A stretch of 64,000 nt of DNA from assembly GCA_031261505.1 (NCBI GenBank), contig JAISJN010000008.1, forward strand, positions 1 through 64,000, read 5' to 3'. Below are positions 1 to 8,268 of the stretch, in pieces (within the stretch, counting starts at the first letter, position 1; each line of letters starts with the position of its first letter). The notes beneath the pieces are model-generated. The model saw only the letters and a program-made list of their open reading frames with translations. It made no database searches and was not told the DNA's origin. The translations under genes and the position numbers were made by a program. This DNA is from Clostridioides sp. (GTDB lineage: Bacteria; Bacillota; Clostridia; Peptostreptococcales; Peptostreptococcaceae).

Positions 1-30
1 GATGAGCAATACTTATAAGTATTGCTCATC
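1..30. repeat. 30-bp perfect palindrome
   Basis: The first 30 bases of the window are a perfect inverted repeat with 15-base arms and no loop. It could be the stem of a terminator of a gene that lies upstream of the window, but no T-run follows on the + strand within the visible sequence. A dimeric regulator site is the alternative. Confidence 0.5.
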
Positions 31-142
31 ATAACTAGTAAAATAACTCGAGGTAAATGTCTCCAACTCAAAGCGTCGAATCCGCATTTAACCAGCTATT
101 GACAGTATAATTGATAAAAGATGTATTTGCAATTACTTATGG

Positions 143-221
143 TATAATTAATATGTAGAAATTTGCCGCATTCCTACAGCTAGACAAGGGATTCTGGCAA
201 CATTTTTGTAAATACAGGAGG
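143..221 (+). promoter_or_regulatory. Promoter and RBS of the ATP-pyrophosphatase gene
   Basis: TATAAT at 143-148 is preceded by TG one base upstream, an extended -10 element. A TTGACA at 99-104 is too far away to be its -35. AGGAGG at 216-221 sits nine bases before the ATG at 231. Confidence 0.5.
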
Positions 222-230
222 AATTTAATA

Positions 231-887
231 ATGGATGAAAAAATTAAGTTTGCCGCTTCTTATAGCGGTGGAAAAGATAGTGCCCTTGCACTATACCGCG
301 CAATTCAAAATGGTTTTGAGCCAGTAAGTTTATTGACTACATATAATAAAAACGACGATCGCTCTTGGTTTCACGGAGTTCCCACAGAGGTGCTTTATAA
401 GGTTTCAGAACTGACTGGTATACCTCTAAAGTTAGTTGCAACTGGAGATGATTACGGTGCAGATTTCGAGTCTGCCCTGATTGAGTTAATAGATAATGGA
501 GTAAATGCCTGTGTGTTTGGCGATATCGACATACAAGAGCATTACGACTGGAGCGATTTAAGATGTAAACACGTCGGAATAAAAAGCTGTTTCCCTCTTT
601 GGAACGGAAATAGAAGTGATTTAGTCTACGAGTCTATAGAAAAAGGTTTTAAGGCTGTCATAATAGTAGTTGATACAGCTAGGATGAGCGAGAGATTCCT
701 TGGAAAAACACTTACTCGCGAACTTGTAGATGAAATTGCTGGCGAGGGCGTGGATATATGCGGAGAAAACGGTGAATACCATACCTTCGTATACGACGGA
801 CCTATATTCAAAAGTCCTGTAGAATTTGAGTTAAATGAAATACATAGAATGGGAAATTATTCGAGTATGCCACTCACACTTAAATAA
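231..887 (+). CDS. Dph6-type ATP pyrophosphatase (diphthine-ammonia-ligase family)
   Basis: A 218-residue protein of the adenine-nucleotide alpha-hydrolase fold. The PP-loop SGGKDS is at residues 12-17, and the family motif ENGEYHTF lies near residue 180. Archaeal and eukaryotic relatives amidate diphthine on elongation factor 2. Bacteria lack diphthamide, so the real substrate here is unknown; by family it should adenylate a carboxylate and add ammonia, in the cytoplasm. Length and both motifs are intact. The ATG at 231 has an AGGAGG at ideal spacing. It stands alone: the next gene is more than 400 bp downstream. Confidence 0.85.
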   Translation: MDEKIKFAASYSGGKDSALALYRAIQNGFEPVSLLTTYNKNDDRSWFHGVPTEVLYKVSELTGIPLKLVATGDDYGADFESALIELIDNGVNACVFGDIDIQEHYDWSDLRCKHVGIKSCFPLWNGNRSDLVYESIEKGFKAVIIVVDTARMSERFLGKTLTRELVDEIAGEGVDICGENGEYHTFVYDGPIFKSPVEFELNEIHRMGNYSSMPLTLK

Positions 888-1310
888 TCCGATTAAAAAA
901 ATGAGAACGATGCCCACTAGATTTAGAGATGGTGGACATCTTTTTAAGATAAACGCTGATTAAACGCCTTCAATGTGAGAATTTCAGCCAACGCTAAAAT
1001 GAGTCTTATCGAAACTATTTCGACTCTTCATTAATATATTATCAAATAAATGAGATTACTCTTACAAAATCAAAAAAACAGTTTCACAAGAATACCATTT
1101 CCTAATTTATACAACGTTCTTGTTAAATGCAATTTAAATGTAAACATTTCCAATAACATTCGTAAAAACCTTATAATTAGGTTGATTTATGGAGATATTA
1201 TTAATAATGTGCCCACTGTTTCATAATAAAAAATAAAAAAAATGAAAAATGTTCGTGTTTTTAGTCAAAAACTGTTGACTTAGTTTTGAAAAAATATTAT
1301 CATAATACTA
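888..1310. other. Gene-free stretch with two repeat fragments
   Basis: Positions 898-946 carry a degenerate copy of the dispersed intergenic repeat (AAATGAGAA, then a hairpin TGCCCAC...GGTGGACA followed by TTTTT) that may serve as the terminator of the upstream gene. Positions 969-1013 resemble the left hairpin of the same repeat (ATTTCAG...CTAAAATGAG). The remainder is AT-rich with no ORF I can support. Confidence 0.5.
1275..1303 (+). promoter_or_regulatory. Promoter of the M20/DUF3100 operon
   Basis: TTGACT (1275-1280), 17-base spacer, TATCAT (1298-1303). A start near 1310 leaves a leader of about 20 bases carrying AAAGGGG before the ATG at 1332. Confidence 0.6.
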
Positions 1311-1331
1311 GTGATGAAAGGGGTGACTTAT

Positions 1332-2585
1332 ATGTCATTTAATGAAAATTACGGGAAATTATTAGCCTTTACCGAAGATTTATTCAAACACCCAGAGTTG
1401 GGTTACAAGGAATTTAGAACATCTGAAAATGTTGAATCTTACATTAAAGAAATTAATCCCAATGCAAGTATCGAGAAGTTTGCTATAACAGGAATTAAGA
1501 CTTCATTGAGTACCGACAAAGAAAGAACAATGGCTTTTATAGTTGAGTTAGATGCGGTTTACGCTCCATCGCATTTCAGTGCTTCAAAAGAAACTGGAGC
1601 TGCTCACAACTGCGGTCACTTCACTCAAGTGCCTATAGCTATAGCGCTATACGATTATTACGTGGAAACAAAGAAATACTTAGATTTAGACTTTAACATA
1701 TGCTTTATATTCGTTCCAGCTGAAGAATATCTTGATCTAGACTACAGAAAAGGATTAAAAGAAGCAGGTGAGATCGAGTACTTCGGCGGCAAGGCTGAGG
1801 GAATGAAATTAGGTATATTTGACGATATCGACTTTTGTGTAGGTGTACACGCTATAGGGGAAGAATTTGATCGTCCAACTATAGAGATAGACTGCGACCT
1901 AGCTGGTTTCTTGTACAAATACTACGAATTTACAGGAAAGGCTAGCCATGCAGGGTTTGATCCATTCTCAGGGGTAAATGCCTACAGTATGTCTACTCTC
2001 TTTAATGTTGCAGTAGGTTTAGGAAGACAACAATTTGTCGATGCTGAAACAGTAAGGGTCAATCCTATAGTAATGAAAAGCGATATGTCAACCAATGTAA
2101 TACCAAATTACATAAAGGTTGGTACAGATTTGAGATCTAAGTCGGTTGAGTACATGCAGGCAGTTTCTAAAAAACTTGACTCCGCGGCAAAAGGTAGTGC
2201 GATGGCATTAGACGGAGAGGTATCTATTGAAACAGATATGGGATATCTTCCATTCATTCAAAATAGGTATTTAAATACATTTGTCAAAAAAGCTTTTGAC
2301 GAATACCCTGCTATACCAGATATAATAGACGATCGTGGAGGAATAGCCGCAGCTGGAGATATCGGTGACCTAGGATATATGATTCCTTGCATACAGATAA
2401 GCTACGGAGGATTCAACGGAACTATACACGGAGATGATTTCAGAATGGTTGATCCAGAATTCATTTTAAAGACATTACCAGATTTCTTGACAAAAGTATT
2501 TGAAAAAATGTCTGGCAATATAGATTACAGTAAGTTGTACCGTCGCTCTTTTGAAGAGTATAAGACGTTGATAGAATCTATTTAA
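1332..2585 (+). CDS. M20-family amidohydrolase (peptidase M20D-like)
   Basis: A 417-residue zinc amidohydrolase. Start 1332 is chosen because AAAGGGG lies eight bases upstream; an in-frame GTG at 1311 has no ribosome site. Metal and catalytic motifs seen: HNCGH at 92-96, PAEE at 129-132 (catalytic and metal-bridging acids), HA at 173, SHAGFDP in the dimerisation domain and TIHGDDF near the C-terminus. The family hydrolyses N-acyl amino acids, N-benzoyl or aminobenzoyl-glutamate or small peptides; the substrate cannot be read from sequence. It is the first gene of a three-gene operon with two membrane proteins, so the pair probably moves the substrate or product. It is a different subgroup from the two AbgB-like paralogues at 11.3 and 32 kb. 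Confidence 0.85.
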   Translation: MSFNENYGKLLAFTEDLFKHPELGYKEFRTSENVESYIKEINPNASIEKFAITGIKTSLSTDKERTMAFIVELDAVYAPSHFSASKETGAAHNCGHFTQVPIAIALYDYYVETKKYLDLDFNICFIFVPAEEYLDLDYRKGLKEAGEIEYFGGKAEGMKLGIFDDIDFCVGVHAIGEEFDRPTIEIDCDLAGFLYKYYEFTGKASHAGFDPFSGVNAYSMSTLFNVAVGLGRQQFVDAETVRVNPIVMKSDMSTNVIPNYIKVGTDLRSKSVEYMQAVSKKLDSAAKGSAMALDGEVSIETDMGYLPFIQNRYLNTFVKKAFDEYPAIPDIIDDRGGIAAAGDIGDLGYMIPCIQISYGGFNGTIHGDDFRMVDPEFILKTLPDFLTKVFEKMSGNIDYSKLYRRSFEEYKTLIESI

Positions 2586-2594
2586 TACAATCTA

Positions 2595-2615
2595 GCTGGT
2601 GTAATCTGCACCAGC
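2595..2615 (+). promoter_or_regulatory. Intercistronic hairpin
   Basis: GCTGGTG (2595-2601) pairs with CACCAGC (2609-2615) in the gap between the amidohydrolase and the DUF3100 gene. There is no T-run, so it more likely tunes mRNA stability or processing than terminates. Confidence 0.45.
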
Positions 2616-2638
2616 ACAATTTGACTAGGAGAGGGATT

Positions 2639-3427
2639 ATGAAAAAAAAGTTTGGTTTGATGTTAGTTTTTGTTCTGATTGTCGTGACAATCGCTGAGAT
2701 GATTGGGATTCAGAGCATAGCGGTAGGAAGTACGCGTATAAGTCTTTTACCGCTAGTATTTGCGGTATTGATTACAATGCTTTTAGGAATACCTACTATA
2801 CGTAAAGGAATACTTAAGGATATCTACTGCGAAGAAAATGTAAAATTTGCTTCAAGTTCGCTATTATTTATCATGTTACCGCTTATGGCACGTTATGGCG
2901 CAGATGTAGCACCAAAAATAGGTGAAATACTTCGCGTTGGCTGGGTATTTTTATTCCAGGAACTAGGAAATGTAGGTACAGTTGTACTAGGTTTACCAGT
3001 TGCATTGCTACTCGGCTTAAGGAGAGAGGCTATTGGATGTACCCTTGGTCTAGGACGTGAGGGTGAATTAGCCTATATATCTGAAAAATACACCTTAGAT
3101 TCTGCAGAAGGCCGTGGAGTTTTATCTCTATACTTAATAGGTACTTTATTCGGTTCAATATTCTTCAGTATATTTGCACCACTACTACTTACATTTGGAT
3201 TTGACTATCGCGCCTTAGCAATGAGTTCTGGAGTTGGATCGGCGAGTATGATGACTGCTGCCTCTTCTTCACTAGCTGCGATAATGCCTGAGCACCAAGA
3301 TACAATCTTATCTTACGCAGCGGCTAGCCAGCTGTTGACAAGTTTCCTTGGAACTTACACTATGGTATTCATAGCGGCACCACTACAAAGCTTCATGTAC
3401 AAACATTTGGCAAAGGAGAAAAAATAA
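2639..3427 (+). CDS. DUF3100-family membrane protein, probable transporter subunit
   Basis: A 262-residue, multi-pass membrane protein with about eight hydrophobic segments. It carries the DUF3100 hallmarks: ELGNVGT, LPVALLLGLRREAIG, a GREGELAYISEKY-like segment and SAEGRGVL. The ATG at 2639 has AGGAGAGGG just upstream; the longer TTG start at 2621 would bury that site. The family has no proven activity. Because it lies 53 bases behind an M20 amidohydrolase and overlaps a second small membrane gene by one base, I infer a two-part carrier for an acylated amino acid, peptide or its hydrolysis product. Confidence 0.75.
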   Translation: MKKKFGLMLVFVLIVVTIAEMIGIQSIAVGSTRISLLPLVFAVLITMLLGIPTIRKGILKDIYCEENVKFASSSLLFIMLPLMARYGADVAPKIGEILRVGWVFLFQELGNVGTVVLGLPVALLLGLRREAIGCTLGLGREGELAYISEKYTLDSAEGRGVLSLYLIGTLFGSIFFSIFAPLLLTFGFDYRALAMSSGVGSASMMTAASSSLAAIMPEHQDTILSYAAASQLLTSFLGTYTMVFIAAPLQSFMYKHLAKEKK

Positions 3428-3921
3428 TGAGCAAAAAAGCTACTTTATCTAATAAATACATTCAAATTTCATTGACTCTTCTACTGAGTATATCAATGAT
3501 CTTATTCACTCAAGCAATCAAACTAGTTAAAAACCCAGAGTCTACTCCTATTAACGGTGAGACAATATTAGGTTTAGTTGTACTGTGGGCGTTCTCAATG
3601 ATAGGATTTTTAGTTTCTGAATTGATGAAGAAACTGCATATAAAGGTTCTAGCTGATTTCCCTGTCTTAGGATGGGTATCACTGGTATCTCTATGTTTCT
3701 GCCTAGCAAATAGTTTCTTTGTAGATGCAATCGCAGCTGTCGATTTCCTATCTATCACTACTCCTATACTCGCGTTTGCTGGTATATCAGTAGTAAATAG
3801 CCTACTTGATCTTAGAAAGACTTCTTGGAAGGTCGCTATAGTCGCTATCTTCGTATTTATAGGAACTTATTTAGGAAGTGCTATAATATCTCAGATCGGT
3901 CTGTTACTATCAGGTAGATAA
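3427..3921 (+). CDS. Small membrane protein, partner of the DUF3100 protein
   Basis: A 164-residue protein with five predicted membrane segments (near residues 13-33, 45-65, 78-98, 105-125 and 136-158). Its ATG shares the A of the preceding TAA (TAATG), the arrangement of translationally coupled subunits of one complex. I do not recognise a named family. Co-translation argues that it and the DUF3100 protein form one membrane unit in roughly equal amounts. Confidence 0.7.
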   Translation: MSKKATLSNKYIQISLTLLLSISMILFTQAIKLVKNPESTPINGETILGLVVLWAFSMIGFLVSELMKKLHIKVLADFPVLGWVSLVSLCFCLANSFFVDAIAAVDFLSITTPILAFAGISVVNSLLDLRKTSWKVAIVAIFVFIGTYLGSAIISQIGLLLSGR

Positions 3922-3925
3922 GTTA

Positions 3926-3976
3926 AAATGACCCTATAGGATAGATACCTTGCGTATCATCTCTATAGGGTCATTT
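3926..3976. terminator. Bidirectional terminator between convergent genes
   Basis: Perfect 14-base arms, AAATGACCCTATAG (3926-3939) and its complement (3963-3976), flanked by A-rich and T-rich sides, between the membrane gene on + and flavodoxin on -. Confidence 0.85.
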
Positions 3977-3986
3977 AAATTACAGA

Positions 3987-4409
3987 TTATCTTGCAAGCT
4001 GTTTTCCTAATTTAGTACATTCGTCAGCGGTTACTCCCTCTGGTGCACCACATATATTTAGACCGTAATTGATTAGATTTGCTCCGTAGCTCACCATCCT
4101 AGATCTCCAGTCCAATATCCATTCACCAGTACCCCAATCGTAAGATCCAAATAAAGCGATTTTTTTACCTTTTATAGCCTTCTGAGTTGAAGATACAAAA
4201 GTCTCCATATCAGTTGTCTTGATAGATTCACCCATCGCAGGACATCCCAATGCAATTACATCTGAATTTTGTACATCGGTTACACTAGCCTCTGAAACTG
4301 ACTTCACTACAACCTCTGCTCCACTTTCTTTTGCACCTTCTGCTATCAATTTAGCCATAGCCTCTGTATTACCTGTTCCACTCCAATAAATTATCGAAAT
4401 CTTTTTCAT
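3987..4409 (-). CDS. Flavodoxin (short chain)
   Basis: A 140-residue FMN electron carrier. The phosphate-binding loop SGTGNTEAM is at residues 10-18 and the fold ends without the insert of long-chain flavodoxins. AGGAGA lies six to eleven bases before the ATG. It is encoded downstream of the double-cubane protein on the same strand, with a 10-base inverted repeat between them, so it is a plausible low-potential donor for that enzyme, although co-transcription is not certain. Confidence 0.9.
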   Translation of the reverse strand: MKKISIIYWSGTGNTEAMAKLIAEGAKESGAEVVVKSVSEASVTDVQNSDVIALGCPAMGESIKTTDMETFVSSTQKAIKGKKIALFGSYDWGTGEWILDWRSRMVSYGANLINYGLNICGAPEGVTADECTKLGKQLAR

Positions 4410-4465
4410 ATATATTCTCCTTTAAAATTATCATTATAGTTAGTTAATTATTTAATTAAATAATG

Positions 4466-4502
4466 ATGATTCAACGCCTATTTTTAGATAAAGTTGAATC
4501 AT
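4466..4502 (-). terminator. Hairpin between the double-cubane gene and flavodoxin
   Basis: ATGATTCAAC (4466-4475) and its exact complement (4493-4502). On the - strand it follows the double-cubane stop codon by about 14 bases; only a weak T-rich tail follows, so read-through into flavodoxin is likely. Confidence 0.5.
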
Positions 4503-4515
4503 ATAAGCTCTATAG

Positions 4516-5721
4516 TTATAAAGTCGTAGCCAATGCTCTTGAAGCAGCCTTGTCTTCTAACATCTCGATGAAGGCTTCAAGCCTTGTCCTTATCTGTTCG
4601 ACGTCTGATTTAGAATAATCCGTCTCAATCTTCATAAACGCCTTGTGTTTTGTGTTAGTTACAAAATCCTTTACCCTCACTGACTCTATGCCAAATGGGT
4701 TGCAGGCTGTTAGAACTACGTCGATTACACCGTCTATTTGGTATTCGTCAATCATTTCATCTAATACCTTAAATCTCTGCTCATCGTACATCATAACTGG
4801 GCAGCCGACTTTTAAGTATCTCTCAGCTATCACGTCGTAAACGTCCCTTGAAGTATCTTCATCTACTAGTGTTTCATTTCCTCTTCCAGCTGTACATAGC
4901 TCAAGTGCGACAACCGAACCGCCAACCTCGTCTATTAGTTTAAAAATTTTATCGGTTACGCCACTTGTAGGGCATCCCGTGATGAGTATTCTAGGTGTTT
5001 CTGCTTTGGCAGGGAACTCACCTCTTTTAATTCTTTCCCTACCTTCAGCCGTTACCTTCCTTATAGACTCTTTCATCTCTTCCCTATCGAATATAAATAA
5101 GGCTTGAGTAAGCACGTTGTTTAATTCCATAGCAGTAAATGGAGATGGAACGTGTTTAGCCAATGAATAAAATTCCTTGGTTATTCTTCTCTCGTCGTTC
5201 TTATCTCTTATCGCTTCCCATATATCATCTTCTGTAATCGTAGTTTCGAGATTGCTTTCAACAGCTTCTTTGTACTTTATAATCTCGTCTCTCCACAGTT
5301 CGTAGCCAGGCTCGCCCTTACCGAGTTGTGGCCAATTTGGAAGGTGCATTACGTACATATTTTTAAACTTACCTAGTATTTCGTACATCTTCTTTTTTCC
5401 GTCACACGTAGTCTCACCTATTATCATATCGGAAAAATAAAAGTACGGACAGGTATCGTTTAACGCACCGCCGAAACTAGATTTGATAAGTGGGCAGAGA
5501 TTTCTGGGCAAGATTCTCTCTGCATCTTGAATAGGTTCTTCATCAACTCCACAAACCATTACAGTTGCAGCCTTTGCAGCCATGGGTATTTCAAATGGAG
5601 TGAAACCGCAAAACATTCCAACCATCTTTTGTCCACTGTCCTTTAACTCTTTTGCCCTTATAAAGCCTTGTTTTCTTCCATCAACAAACGTATCGAAATT
5701 TTCAGGTAAACTATTGTTCAT
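4516..5721 (-). CDS. Double-cubane-cluster reductase / 2-hydroxyacyl-CoA dehydratase D-like protein
   Basis: A 401-residue protein of the HgdB/HgdA family, closest in layout to the single-subunit double-cubane-cluster proteins (YjiM type). Cysteines at residues 38, 57, 76 (CPLIKS), 91 (DTCPYF) and 106 (TTCDGKK) fit the cluster-ligand pattern. The family uses an ATP-driven activator (HgdC/YjiL type) to inject very low-potential electrons, and reduces small molecules; the physiological substrate of this branch is unknown. No activator gene is adjacent, which is unusual; a flavodoxin is. Confidence 0.8.
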   Translation of the reverse strand: MNNSLPENFDTFVDGRKQGFIRAKELKDSGQKMVGMFCGFTPFEIPMAAKAATVMVCGVDEEPIQDAERILPRNLCPLIKSSFGGALNDTCPYFYFSDMIIGETTCDGKKKMYEILGKFKNMYVMHLPNWPQLGKGEPGYELWRDEIIKYKEAVESNLETTITEDDIWEAIRDKNDERRITKEFYSLAKHVPSPFTAMELNNVLTQALFIFDREEMKESIRKVTAEGRERIKRGEFPAKAETPRILITGCPTSGVTDKIFKLIDEVGGSVVALELCTAGRGNETLVDEDTSRDVYDVIAERYLKVGCPVMMYDEQRFKVLDEMIDEYQIDGVIDVVLTACNPFGIESVRVKDFVTNTKHKAFMKIETDYSKSDVEQIRTRLEAFIEMLEDKAASRALATTL

Positions 5722-6144
5722 TTTCCTCCCCCTTCATTTGTTAATCTATCTACTATCTATTATAACATGAATATTTATAAAAGAAATCGTTTTTAAAAAA
5801 GTCTAATTTGTTCTGCCTCTTCTATTTTTGATCTTTCTGAGATAAGTTCTTCTTGATCTTCTTCCTTAAGGTATAGTAGGTATACTTGTTTTCTACAATT
5901 AAAATATTCTGAGGTACCTCCTTGAAGTATTTTGTCGAAAAGTAATTATATTAATTTCAAAATATTGTTATATAATTATCTAAAATATAGTATAATCTAA
6001 TTGCAGAGGGGAAATCGTTTGCTACACTTTGCTCTATATTGTTAAATTTTAATGACAAGTTTTAAGTTTAAATTTAATAATCTCAATTTTAAAAATACTA
6101 TTGTACAAAATTTATCAATAATTAATTATTTTGGGGGTATGATT
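5722..6144. other. Divergent intergenic region
   Basis: This spacer separates the double-cubane gene (-) from the nitroreductase (+). It contains TATAAT at 5991-5996, a likely -10 for the + gene without a good -35, and a small dyad GTATA-N5-TATAC at 5871-5885 that could be a regulator site. The reading frame open from 6052 is not used: GGGGG at 6133-6137 points to ATG 6145. Confidence 0.4.
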
Positions 6145-7014
6145 ATGAACTATAAACAATTAATAAAAAACTGTAAATCTGTAAGAGATTACAAAGAAAC
6201 ACCTATTGATGAAGGGTACCTCGACGAAATTATAACTTACTCTAAAACATGCAATCGTCTAGTAAATAATGTTGACATTGAATGTTTATTATTTAACGAT
6301 TCGAAAGACATGCTATCTAAGAAACTTCAAGGTCTAGCTGGATACAACGGTTATATGCTAAAAGCTCCAAATTACGTCTTAGTACTATCAGATGATATTG
6401 CTCACAGTATTAAAAACGCGGGATATATAGGTGAAAGTATAGTTCTAAAGGCCGAAGATCTGGGAATTTCGTCGTGCTGGATTACATTTGAAGATGGCGA
6501 TAAAATACTCGATGCACTTGAAATTAAAACTGATAAAAAAATACACGCAATTATATCACTCGGATACGAGTCAAGTGCTAGTAAGAAAAAGGTCGTAAAC
6601 CAAATGAAAACTGGCGAAAACTACTCTCTTTGCGAACTTGGAATCGCAGACAACGATACAGCTTCACGCCTAGATGTCGACGAGATAGTCTATATCGATG
6701 AATGGGGCAAAAAAGCTGAGACTGCAATTCTGAAATCAAGGGGATTGCTTGATGTCTTCAACCACACTAGAATGGCTCCATCTACTTTAAACAGGCAGCC
6801 ATGGCGTTTCCTGGTAGATGGATGTAGGGTCGTACTGGCTATTAAAGACGAGCCAGAAGCGAGTCATTACGATGATCAAATAGATGCAGGTATTGTGATG
6901 TTTTCGTTTGAAATGCTTGTAAGGTCAACTCTTTGTGATACAAGATGGGCGTTTGATGATATAGATTACAATATACCAGCTGGATATAAATATATAGGAT
7001 ATTGCGAATTATAA
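6145..7014 (+). CDS. Nitroreductase-family protein (TM1586 type)
   Basis: A 289-residue protein made of two half-domains of the nitroreductase fold. The N-terminal SVRDYK motif around residue 14 and the C-terminal FNHTRMAPSTLNRQPWRF segment are both FMN/interface signatures of the TM1586-type NADH-linked nitroreductases. It most likely binds FMN and reduces quinones or nitro compounds in the cytoplasm; the true substrate is unknown. TTGGGGGT lies eight bases before ATG 6145. It stands alone and ends in a shared terminator. Confidence 0.8.
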   Translation: MNYKQLIKNCKSVRDYKETPIDEGYLDEIITYSKTCNRLVNNVDIECLLFNDSKDMLSKKLQGLAGYNGYMLKAPNYVLVLSDDIAHSIKNAGYIGESIVLKAEDLGISSCWITFEDGDKILDALEIKTDKKIHAIISLGYESSASKKKVVNQMKTGENYSLCELGIADNDTASRLDVDEIVYIDEWGKKAETAILKSRGLLDVFNHTRMAPSTLNRQPWRFLVDGCRVVLAIKDEPEASHYDDQIDAGIVMFSFEMLVRSTLCDTRWAFDDIDYNIPAGYKYIGYCEL

Positions 7015-7068
7015 AAATTTAAAGAGCCTATTCAACTAACGATAACAAATGATACTTGACTAAATAAA

Positions 7069-7113
7069 AATAAAGAAAGATTCCTCTGTGAGTGTGTGGA
7101 ATCTTTCTTTATT
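7069..7113. terminator. Bidirectional terminator
   Basis: AATAAAGAAAGATTCC (7069-7084) pairs perfectly with 7098-7113 over 16 bases between convergent genes; both sides give T-rich tails. Confidence 0.9.
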
Positions 7114-7157
7114 TAATATTCTAAAATTATCCGATATAAAATTCCATTTCATAACCT

Positions 7158-8123
7158 TCATTTACGCCTAGAAGTTCCGTCGCTGTAGTTGATTTCAATA
7201 CCAGGTTGGTTGTTGTATACGTATACATTGAAAGATACCCCTCTTCCACTGTCCTCTATAGAATATGCTTCCATTTCAACTCCCCTAGCGACGAGTTCAT
7301 CTCCAACAAAAATCGGAGTAACCCTATATCTCACGTGATTGTTGGTCTTCTTAACATACTGTGCCACTGAATTTTCAAAAGGCAACATACCTGTTACATT
7401 GAAATATCTAGTTCCAGTCATAAGATTCTTGTTATTTGCGTTTTCTCCTGCCAATTCAAATGCGATTAAATGAGATCTATTGTAGAGGTAATTGCCATTT
7501 ACCAAATCATCGTATCTAATCAATTGCCATCCAGAAGGTTTTACCTGTCCGATGCTTTCACGTTTGCTAGTCGGCATGAGATCTCTTCCTATAAGTGCGT
7601 TCGCCACCCCTACCCTACCTAAGTTATCGAGGTCAGAATAGCTTTCCCAGGATAGTGTTGTTCCACTTGAATCTATATCTTTGAAATACGGCTTATTATC
7701 GTTGATAACGACATACGGCTCACCTGTGAACTCTGGAATATTGTTTAAGTCTACTGGATTTTTGGTAGCAAACTTCATTAGCCCATTATTCTTTACATCT
7801 AGACTATTGCGACCAAAATCCTTAATTCCTAAACTCTTAATACCGAAACCCTTAATACTGAAACCCTTAATACTTAGATTCTCAATGGCGATATCTTTAA
7901 TACCTATGTCTTTTATGCTTATCTCTTTTATTTTAGAGATCAAAGATTTAACCGAGTCTGTTGAGACTAATTTATCTACTTGTATGTGGCTATCTGATAA
8001 ATCGGTTAAATTAAATTCTTCGTTTCCAAATAGCATGAATGCTATAATTAATATTACATAAGCTATTATTTTTCCGAATTTTCTTCTTGCCTTTTTTGAT
8101 TTCTTTCTCTTCTTCTTGCCCAT
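7158..8123 (-). CDS. Membrane-anchored DNA/RNA non-specific endonuclease with pentad-repeat stalk
   Basis: A 321-residue protein with four parts. Residues 1-16 are very basic, 18-34 form one membrane segment, 69-105 are seven or eight tandem five-residue units of the form x-I-K-x-[I/L/F], and 130-321 form a beta-beta-alpha metal nuclease. The nuclease signature NRSHLIA (215-221, His218 catalytic) and an Asn-rich metal-binding helix at 226-235 match streptococcal Spd/EndA nucleases. The active domain should face outside the membrane. Such enzymes digest extracellular DNA for nutrition or during competence; no competence gene is nearby. The pentad stalk is not typical of the family. Confidence 0.85.
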   Translation of the reverse strand: MGKKKRKKSKKARRKFGKIIAYVILIIAFMLFGNEEFNLTDLSDSHIQVDKLVSTDSVKSLISKIKEISIKDIGIKDIAIENLSIKGFSIKGFGIKSLGIKDFGRNSLDVKNNGLMKFATKNPVDLNNIPEFTGEPYVVINDNKPYFKDIDSSGTTLSWESYSDLDNLGRVGVANALIGRDLMPTSKRESIGQVKPSGWQLIRYDDLVNGNYLYNRSHLIAFELAGENANNKNLMTGTRYFNVTGMLPFENSVAQYVKKTNNHVRYRVTPIFVGDELVARGVEMEAYSIEDSGRGVSFNVYVYNNQPGIEINYSDGTSRRK

Positions 8124-8170
8124 AACTACTCCTCTTTACCATGTATTAATCTCTTATTTGTATCAAAAGA

Positions 8171-8248
8171 GGATTTAGGAGATTTTAACCCCCAGCAAAA
8201 TGAAAATTATGCCACAACATATAGACTTGTAGACAGCCTTTTCAAGTT
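8171..8248 (+). repeat. Dispersed double-hairpin repeat, degenerate copy
   Basis: Matches the family consensus at AAAATGAAAATTATGCC, the central hairpin and the right end TTTTCAAGTTATA. It lies between the nuclease gene and the TetR gene. Confidence 0.55.
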
Positions 8249-8268
8249 ATACGCATTGTATTTCCCTC

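Noticed and set aside
3510-3758. Antisense ORF within the small membrane gene
   Set aside because: It is a shadow of a well-supported gene, without a ribosome site or recognisable domain. The many other frames opposite known genes were rejected for the same reason.
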